From assembly GCF_014653435.1 (NCBI RefSeq), contig NZ_BNAO01000009.1:138770-177588 (forward strand): a stretch of 38,819 nucleotides of DNA, read 5' to 3'. The translations under genes and the position numbers were made by a program. A model generated the notes under the pieces. The model did not search any database. It worked only from the letters and a program-made list of their open reading frames with translations, and was not told where the DNA came from. The DNA comes from Alishewanella longhuensis. GTDB lineage: Bacteria; Pseudomonadota; Gammaproteobacteria; Enterobacterales; Alteromonadaceae. This document shows, in pieces, positions 33,321 through 38,819 of this stretch; the first letter of the stretch is position 1, and every line of letters starts with the position of its first letter.

Positions 33321-35489
33321 ATGGATGTATCTTACCTGCTGGATGGGCTAAACGATAAACAACGCGATGCGGTAGCAGCACCGCCGCAACATATGCTGGT
33401 ACTCGCAGGAGCCGGTAGTGGCAAAACCCGGGTGCTGGTGCATCGTTTGGCTTGGCTAATGCAGGTAGAAAGAGTCGCCCCATTCAGTTTGCTAGCCGTA
33501 ACCTTTACCAATAAAGCCGCTCAAGAAATGCGTGGCCGGATTGAAAGCACTATTGGTGTCAGTTTAAATAACCTGTGGATGGGCACATTCCATGGCTTGT
33601 CGCATCGTATGCTGCGTGCCCATTATCAGGAAGCCGGTTTGCCACAAGGCTTTCAGATTATTGACTCAGACGATCAGCACCGCTTGGTTAAACGGGTATT
33701 AAAAGCGCTCAATCTGGATGAAAAACACTGGCCAGCTAAGCAAATTCAATGGTTTATCAATGCGCGTAAAGATGAAGGGCAAAGACCCGGTAGCATAGAT
33801 GCGGAGGCAGATTATAGCCTGCAGCAAATGGTGAAAATTTATGCTGCTTATCAGGAGATGTGCGACAGAGCAGGTTTGGTTGATTTTGCCGAAATTTTGC
33901 TGCGCAGTTTTGAACTGTTAAAAAACCATAGCGATGTTCGCGGCCATTATCAGCAACGCTTCCGGCATATCCTGGTAGACGAGTTTCAGGATACCAACGC
34001 CATTCAATATAATTGGTTACGCCTACTGGCCGGTAGCGCGGCTAAAGTGATGATTGTTGGTGATGATGATCAATCTATCTATGGCTGGCGCGGTGCCCGT
34101 GTTGAAAATATTCAGCAGTTTTTAAAAGATTTTGACGGTGCTGATACCATCCGCCTGGAGCAAAACTACCGCTCTACTTCAACCATTCTAAAAGCTGCCA
34201 ATGCAGTGATTAGTAATAATCAGGGCCGCTTGGGTAAAGATCTCTGGACCGATGGCAGCGAAGGCGAAACCATCGCTGTTTATAATGCCTTTAACGAGTT
34301 AGACGAGGCGCGCTTTATTGTTAGCCGTATTCGTGATTGGCACAACAAAGGCAATCCACTAACCGAAGCCGCCATTTTATATCGCAATAATGCCCAGTCG
34401 CGGGTGTTAGAAGAAGCGCTTATTCAAGAGGGCTTACATTATCGCATCTATGGCGGCCTACGCTTTTATGAGCGCCAGGAAATTAAAGATGCCCTTGCCT
34501 ACTTACGCCTGATTAACAATCGTCAGGACGATGCGGCTATGGAGCGGGTAATTAATACTCCAGCCCGTGGTATTGGTGAAACCACCATGAACAAAGTGCG
34601 ACAGCAGGCCAGAGCCAGCCAACAAACCTTATGGCAGACCCTTGAGCAAATGCTGGCAGAAAAGCAATTAAGCGGCCGTGCTGCCAGCGCGATTGACCAG
34701 TTTATGCAATTAGTCACCCAGTTGGATACTGAACTTACCGACCTACCTTTGCATGAGCAAGCCGAGCATGTGATTAAGAAATCGGGTTTATATGCCATGT
34801 ATCAGGCAGAAAAAGGTGAAAAGGCGCAAACGCGCATAGAAAACTTAAACGAACTAATTACCGCCTGTCAGAACTTTGATAGCGTACTACAAGAAGAAAT
34901 GAGCCCACTGGCGGCTTTTTTATCCCAGGCCGCATTGGAAGCCGGTGAATATCAGGCAGAAGAACATTCCGATGCCGTGCAACTGATGACCTTACACTCT
35001 GCTAAAGGTTTAGAATTCCCGCTGGTGTTTATTTGCGGTCTGGAAGAAGGCATGTTTCCCAGCCAACAAAGCGGTGATGACCCAACCCGCTTAGAGGAAG
35101 AGCGCCGTCTTTGTTACGTTGGTATGACCCGCGCCATGCAAAAGCTGTACTTATGCCATGCGCAAAGCCGCCGCTTATATGGCCAGGAGCAATATCCCAA
35201 ACCCTCACGTTTTTTGCGGGAAATACCGGCAGAATGTGTGGAAGAGATCCGCTTAAAAACCCAGGTTAGCCAACCAGCGCAATTTAATCGCTTTAGTAAC
35301 GCCGCCAGCCATAGTGCTTTTGAGAATACCGGTTTTAAACTGGGACAGCGGGTACTGCATGAAAAGTTTGGCGAAGGCACTGTACTTAATTACGAAGGCA
35401 GCGGCCCGCAATCGCGTATTCAAGTCAACTTTGATCAGCTGGGCAGTAAGTGGCTGATGACCGCTTACGCTAGGCTGGAAGCGATCTAA
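33321..35489 (+). CDS. uvrD: DNA helicase II UvrD
   Basis: 3'-5' superfamily 1 helicase of nucleotide-excision and mismatch repair. 722 residues, as in E. coli. Motifs: Walker A AGAGSGKT (29-36), DEFQD starting at D220, GDDDQSIYGWRGA, QNYRST, LMTLHSAKGLEFPLVF and GMTRAMQKLYL. The C-terminus (about 670-722, LGQRVLHEKFGEGTVLNYEG) is the Tudor-like tail that contacts RNA polymerase. tmcA begins directly after the stop. Confidence 0.97.
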   Translation: MDVSYLLDGLNDKQRDAVAAPPQHMLVLAGAGSGKTRVLVHRLAWLMQVERVAPFSLLAVTFTNKAAQEMRGRIESTIGVSLNNLWMGTFHGLSHRMLRAHYQEAGLPQGFQIIDSDDQHRLVKRVLKALNLDEKHWPAKQIQWFINARKDEGQRPGSIDAEADYSLQQMVKIYAAYQEMCDRAGLVDFAEILLRSFELLKNHSDVRGHYQQRFRHILVDEFQDTNAIQYNWLRLLAGSAAKVMIVGDDDQSIYGWRGARVENIQQFLKDFDGADTIRLEQNYRSTSTILKAANAVISNNQGRLGKDLWTDGSEGETIAVYNAFNELDEARFIVSRIRDWHNKGNPLTEAAILYRNNAQSRVLEEALIQEGLHYRIYGGLRFYERQEIKDALAYLRLINNRQDDAAMERVINTPARGIGETTMNKVRQQARASQQTLWQTLEQMLAEKQLSGRAASAIDQFMQLVTQLDTELTDLPLHEQAEHVIKKSGLYAMYQAEKGEKAQTRIENLNELITACQNFDSVLQEEMSPLAAFLSQAALEAGEYQAEEHSDAVQLMTLHSAKGLEFPLVFICGLEEGMFPSQQSGDDPTRLEEERRLCYVGMTRAMQKLYLCHAQSRRLYGQEQYPKPSRFLREIPAECVEEIRLKTQVSQPAQFNRFSNAASHSAFENTGFKLGQRVLHEKFGEGTVLNYEGSGPQSRIQVNFDQLGSKWLMTAYARLEAI

Positions 35490-37565
35490 ATGCTCCTGCA
35501 GCAGCTTGGCCATTTGTTAAAGCAGGCTGCTGAGCATCGGGTTCGGCTACCGGTATGGCTGCAAGGTGAACCTGCCGCCTTATTGAACCTTACCAAACAA
35601 TTGCTGGCGCAGTTCACGCCACAACAGTGTTGGTGGCTGGGTAGTGAGGTGCCAGAGCAATGCACACCACTGCAGCAGGCGAAAGCGCATCAGTTGCTGG
35701 GCACCGAATGCGACTGGTTGATTATTAACGCCTGTAACGGCTTTAACGGCGATCAGATCGCCGCCGCCAGTGGCGCCTTAAAAGCCGGTGGCTTGTGGCT
35801 GCTGCTGACACCGCCAACCGACAGCTGGTTGGCGCAGCCCAATCCGCAACATCAACCGTTATTATCCTACCCTCTGACGCCGCCGGCAGGTGCTCAAGGT
35901 TTTACTGCTTTTTGGCTAAAAACCTTGCGACAAGCCAATCTACTGCACGCCCAACTCACCGCGGATCGTGACGTTCAGATTCTGCATCACCCTATCTTTC
36001 CTCCGCTTGCCGTGGTGACTTCATGTAATCCACCTTTTAAAACAGCCGAGCAAGAGACAGCAGTCACAGCGATTGTAAAGGTAGTAACAGGCCATCGGCG
36101 TCGCCCTCTGGTATTAACTGCCGATCGTGGTTGTGGTAAATCCAGTGCTTTGGGGTTGGCCGCTGCCCAGCTGGCCAAGCTGGGTAAACAACGAATACTG
36201 ATAACAGCCCCCTCTCAGGTTCAAGCGAGTGTTGCTATTGCGCACTTTGCCAGCCAAGTCCATCAGTTGCGGCAAAGAGCTCTGCAATATATCGCTATTG
36301 ATCAGTTATTGGCTGACCTGCCCGCTGCTGACTTGATCCTGGTAGATGAGGCTGCAGCACTGCCAGCTCCTCAATTACAACGGCTGGTCGATCACTACAG
36401 CCGGTTGGTGTTTGCGAGTACCGAGCACGGCTATGAGGGCACAGGCAGAGGCTTTCAATTAAGGTTTCAGCCTTATTTAGCGCAACAATGTCCTGACTGG
36501 CGGCAGCTACGCTTAACCGAGCCAATTCGTTATCAACAACAGGATCCACTGGAGCAGTTAATCCGACATAGCTTTCTGTTAAAACTAGACTTGCCCGAGC
36601 CAGAATATGACAGTACTCAAGCTTTGGTGTTAAAGCATTATCAACATCACGATTGGCTGGCCGAACCAGCAAAGCTGCAGCAGGTCTTTGCCTTGCTCAG
36701 CTTTGCCCACTATCAAACCCAGGTCAAAGATTTGCTGGTGTTGTTAGAAAATGCCGCCATATCGGTGTATACCCTGGAGCAAAATAGCCAATTGCTTGGC
36801 TGCGTGCTGCTCAGCAGCGAAGGCGAACTTAACCCCGAACTCACCGAGCAGATCTATCAGGGTAAGCGGCGGGTACAGGGGCATTTGTTAGCGCAAAGCT
36901 TAGCCTTCCACCTTGCCGAGCCTGAGCTGGCTAGTGCAAAACTGGCACGTATTATGCGCATCGCCATCGTCCCCGGCTTACAGCAGCAAGGGATGGGCAG
37001 CCAGTTACTACATTTAGTCAGCCGGGAGCTTGCCACTGATGGTTATCACTATATTGGTAGTAGCTTCGGCGCAACACCGACTTTACTGGACTTTTGGCAG
37101 CGCAATGGTTTTCAGCCAATCCGCCTTGGCCAGCAACTGGATAAAGCCAGTGCTGAACCCTCGGTTTTAGTATGTAAAGCCTTACAAGGTGACGCTGATA
37201 GAGTAAGCCGTCTATCTCAACATTTTTCGCAGCAACTGTATCTGGAACTTTGCGAATACCCTTCAGATCTAGAGCCAGCGTTACTGCTTACGCTAATTAG
37301 ACCGTCTCAGCGCATGCTTAGCCCTGCCGAGCTGCAGCAACTTAGTTTGTTTGCTTTAGGGCAACGACCTTATGAACTGGTGGCAACATTACTGGTCTAT
37401 TGGTTTAACCAGTACCGGATACAGTTAGATCCGCTGGCAACTGCCATTTTTATCGCCCGCTGCTGGCAAAAACAGCCTTGGTCACTTATTGCAAAACGTT
37501 TTCAACTCACTGGTAAAGCCGCGATTATTAAACTTATGCAGCAAAACGTCGCCAAACATCATTAA
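35490..37565 (+). CDS. tmcA: tRNA(Met) cytidine acetyltransferase TmcA
   Basis: Makes N4-acetylcytidine at the wobble base of elongator tRNA-Met using acetyl-CoA and ATP. 691 residues (E. coli 671): N-terminal domain (1-190), RecA-like helicase domain with Walker A ADRGCGKSS (211-219) and Walker B VDEAAALP (285-292), a GNAT acetyltransferase domain with the acetyl-CoA loop IVPGLQQQGMGSQLL (about 492-506) and GSSFGATPTLLDFWQRNGF, and a C-terminal tRNA-binding part. It begins immediately after the uvrD stop, so it is probably co-transcribed. The key loops are complete. Confidence 0.95.
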   Translation: MLLQQLGHLLKQAAEHRVRLPVWLQGEPAALLNLTKQLLAQFTPQQCWWLGSEVPEQCTPLQQAKAHQLLGTECDWLIINACNGFNGDQIAAASGALKAGGLWLLLTPPTDSWLAQPNPQHQPLLSYPLTPPAGAQGFTAFWLKTLRQANLLHAQLTADRDVQILHHPIFPPLAVVTSCNPPFKTAEQETAVTAIVKVVTGHRRRPLVLTADRGCGKSSALGLAAAQLAKLGKQRILITAPSQVQASVAIAHFASQVHQLRQRALQYIAIDQLLADLPAADLILVDEAAALPAPQLQRLVDHYSRLVFASTEHGYEGTGRGFQLRFQPYLAQQCPDWRQLRLTEPIRYQQQDPLEQLIRHSFLLKLDLPEPEYDSTQALVLKHYQHHDWLAEPAKLQQVFALLSFAHYQTQVKDLLVLLENAAISVYTLEQNSQLLGCVLLSSEGELNPELTEQIYQGKRRVQGHLLAQSLAFHLAEPELASAKLARIMRIAIVPGLQQQGMGSQLLHLVSRELATDGYHYIGSSFGATPTLLDFWQRNGFQPIRLGQQLDKASAEPSVLVCKALQGDADRVSRLSQHFSQQLYLELCEYPSDLEPALLLTLIRPSQRMLSPAELQQLSLFALGQRPYELVATLLVYWFNQYRIQLDPLATAIFIARCWQKQPWSLIAKRFQLTGKAAIIKLMQQNVAKHH

Positions 37566-37630
37566 GCGTTGCAGAAATGTTGGGCTGGCTTCAGAAAGCT
37601 GGTACAGTCAGGAAAATTTGCGGAGATCCT

Positions 37631-38422
37631 ATGCTTAGTCTGTTATCGTTATTACTTGCCACCAGCCAGCCGAGTCTGGAACATCTTAGCCAATCAGAGC
37701 GCAGCCTAGTCCAGTCCGCCTTGGCAGCGCAGCAAGCCTATAGTGTGCTTAGCTTGCAATATGAAGAATGCCAATCACAACGAGACTACCGCCAAACCGG
37801 CTTACCGGATTTACAGCTATTACGATCGGCAGTAGAAGCCAAGCTGCAGCTACCGTATCAGGATTTTTTGTTCACCAGCCGGCAAGCCGGTGACTGGCAG
37901 CGTTTACAACCCCGAGAGCCTCTGGAAACCGGCAGCTGTGATGAATTTATTCGCTATCGGGAAAATCTGGATTTCTATGAATTACAGCTTTTTGCCTTAG
38001 AGATCGCTGAGCCGATGGTAAGCAGTCTAACGTACAACCGAAACGAAACGGCGAACACACAACAACTACAACTATTACGTAGCTACCTGCAACGTTCCAG
38101 CAGTGTCGCTATCGCTAGAGTATTCGATCGCACACAACTAAATGTCATAGAACAAGCCAATTTTCTTCATCCCGACTACCAGAGCCGTTACATTTTCCGC
38201 TTAGAGCAAGGCTGGCGTAGCATAATGCCACTCTATATGGGTATGCATAGCCAATTTAATGAACAAGATATAGGTAATCAAGCCAGCGAATGGCTGATCT
38301 TTCTCGATACCCAAAAGCAATTTATTGCCGCAAGACCATTGTCAGAAGTAACCGTATTGTTAAAGGAGCTGGGTTCCGCAGAATGGACCTTTGATCTTAA
38401 TGGTAATTTGATCCGCAAATAG
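37631..38422 (+). CDS. Hypothetical secreted protein, family not recognised
   Basis: 263 residues from ATG 37631, which has GGAG 5 bases upstream; an upstream ATG at 37577 has no ribosome site and adds a non-conserved stretch. The first 12 residues (MLSLLSLLLATS) look like a very short signal peptide or a hydrophobic start. The rest is Gln- and Leu-rich and mostly helical, with LEHLSQSERSLVQSALAAQQ near the start and a C-terminal domain rich in aromatic residues (FRLEQGWRSIMPLYMGM). I see no catalytic motif. It follows tmcA by 65 bases and may be read from the same transcript. The function is unknown. Confidence 0.7.
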   Translation: MLSLLSLLLATSQPSLEHLSQSERSLVQSALAAQQAYSVLSLQYEECQSQRDYRQTGLPDLQLLRSAVEAKLQLPYQDFLFTSRQAGDWQRLQPREPLETGSCDEFIRYRENLDFYELQLFALEIAEPMVSSLTYNRNETANTQQLQLLRSYLQRSSSVAIARVFDRTQLNVIEQANFLHPDYQSRYIFRLEQGWRSIMPLYMGMHSQFNEQDIGNQASEWLIFLDTQKQFIAARPLSEVTVLLKELGSAEWTFDLNGNLIRK

Positions 38423-38819
38423 TGACTGCTACAGATCTTTGTCGCTTTTACAAAGTCGGATGCAGCTAGCTCTCTGTTAGTAACTTCGTGTATTCCTTAG
38501 TTAGTCTTTTATATCACTATCGCAGGATGGCTTCGGTACGACAGGCTTACCGGAGTCTGGGTGTGGTGTAAGCGTTTAGTTTGGCTCTTCGTGCATAGGC
38601 CGCTTGGGCGAAGTGCGATGTTTGTTCCTGACGAACTGGTCGCATGGGGTCGCCCTGCTCGAGCAGTATACCGCCAGAATCACAGCCAATAAAAAATCCC
38701 CACTCTTTCGAGTAGGGCTTTTCTATTGAATGAGGTGTCTTCATGCCACTCGCAGCGCTCGGGGCGTTCAGCCGGCGCCAAACCAAACTGTGGCTTATCG
38801 AATTCCTAGCTTTAGTGCA
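38423..38819. other. Intergenic tail with several hairpins; no convincing gene
   Basis: 397 bases. The minus frame is open from the edge to 38547, but it shows no domain or clear ribosome site and crosses the hairpins, so I do not call it. Three symmetrical elements occur: a hairpin at 38531-38555 (CTTCGGTA/TACCGGAG with one G-T pair), a perfect 12-base palindrome CTGCTCGAGCAG at 38655-38666, and the terminator-like hairpin listed separately. The composition differs from the neighbouring genes. It could be a dispersed repeat, an sRNA, or the end of a gene beyond the window. Confidence 0.4.
38691..38722. terminator. Bidirectional terminator-like hairpin
   Basis: CCC-(C)-ACTC pairs with GAGT-(A)-GGG around a TTTC loop, seven pairs with one mismatch. 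Flanked by six A on the left (38691-38696, a U-run for minus transcripts) and CTTTTCT on the right (for plus transcripts). It probably ends a minus-strand transcript from beyond the window, or plus transcripts from tmcA. Confidence 0.55.

Noticed and set aside
38547..38819. Minus-strand open frame reaching the right edge
   Set aside because: No domain, no clear start signal, and it crosses a terminator-like hairpin and a palindrome; it may be non-coding or the tail of a gene outside the window, which cannot be decided here.

Overview
The window looks like a chromosomal segment of a Gammaproteobacterium. The core blocks cyaY/lptM-lysA-dapF-DUF484-xerC-yigB-uvrD, hemCDXY, ubiD/fre and fadM closely resemble their Enterobacteria/Alteromonadales counterparts. 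The mix of genes suggests the Rheinheimera/Alishewanella/Arsukibacterium neighbourhood, but this is inference and was not tested by search. No tRNA, rRNA, CRISPR array, insertion sequence or prophage gene is visible.

Region 1 (1-12199) is a complete c-di-GMP-controlled adhesion system of the LapA type. On the minus strand is the N-terminal part of a giant LapA-like adhesin. It has a retention module, a LapG-type TAAG cleavage site and exact 101-residue repeats, and it runs off the left edge. Divergently transcribed is the type I secretion operon: a TolC-like LapE fused to an OmpA domain, LapB ATPase, LapC membrane-fusion protein, a LuxR-type regulator with a degenerate receiver, and a small protein of the misnamed 'tryptophan synthase beta-like' family. 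Facing it is lapG-lapD, the periplasmic protease and its inactive GGDEF-EAL c-di-GMP receptor. The catalytic and contact residues known from Pseudomonas are present, including W125 in LapD and Cys-His-Asp in LapG. This fits surface adhesin retained at high c-di-GMP and cleaved off at low c-di-GMP.

Region 2 (12200-15861) holds a TonB-dependent receptor with paired palindromes upstream and a strong terminator, then a stand-alone EAL protein with intact catalytic motifs (a likely phosphodiesterase).

Region 3 (15862-23079) has ubiD, a [2Fe-2S] ferredoxin and the flavin reductase fre in one run. These are followed by two paralogous secreted Sel1/TonB-C-terminal-domain proteins flanking fadM, and a membrane-anchored proline-rich protein resembling the N-terminal half of TonB.

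Region 4 (23130-38422) is mostly housekeeping. On the minus strand is cyaY-esterase-hemC-hemD-hemX-hemY-hypoxanthine DNA glycosylase, tightly overlapped. On the plus strand is lptM-lysA-dapF-DUF484-xerC-yigB, then uvrD-tmcA and an unrecognised secreted protein. The adenylate cyclase gene usually found between hemC and cyaY is absent and an alpha/beta hydrolase occupies its place. The right end (38423-38819) has no convincing gene but carries several hairpins and looks like a structured or repeated intergenic element.

The most interesting part is the Lap locus, because of the pore-OmpA fusion with an altered peptidoglycan-binding residue and two unexplained operon members (the receiver-dead LuxR protein and the small Trp-synthase-like protein). 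Second is the Sel1/TonB-CTD paralog pair.
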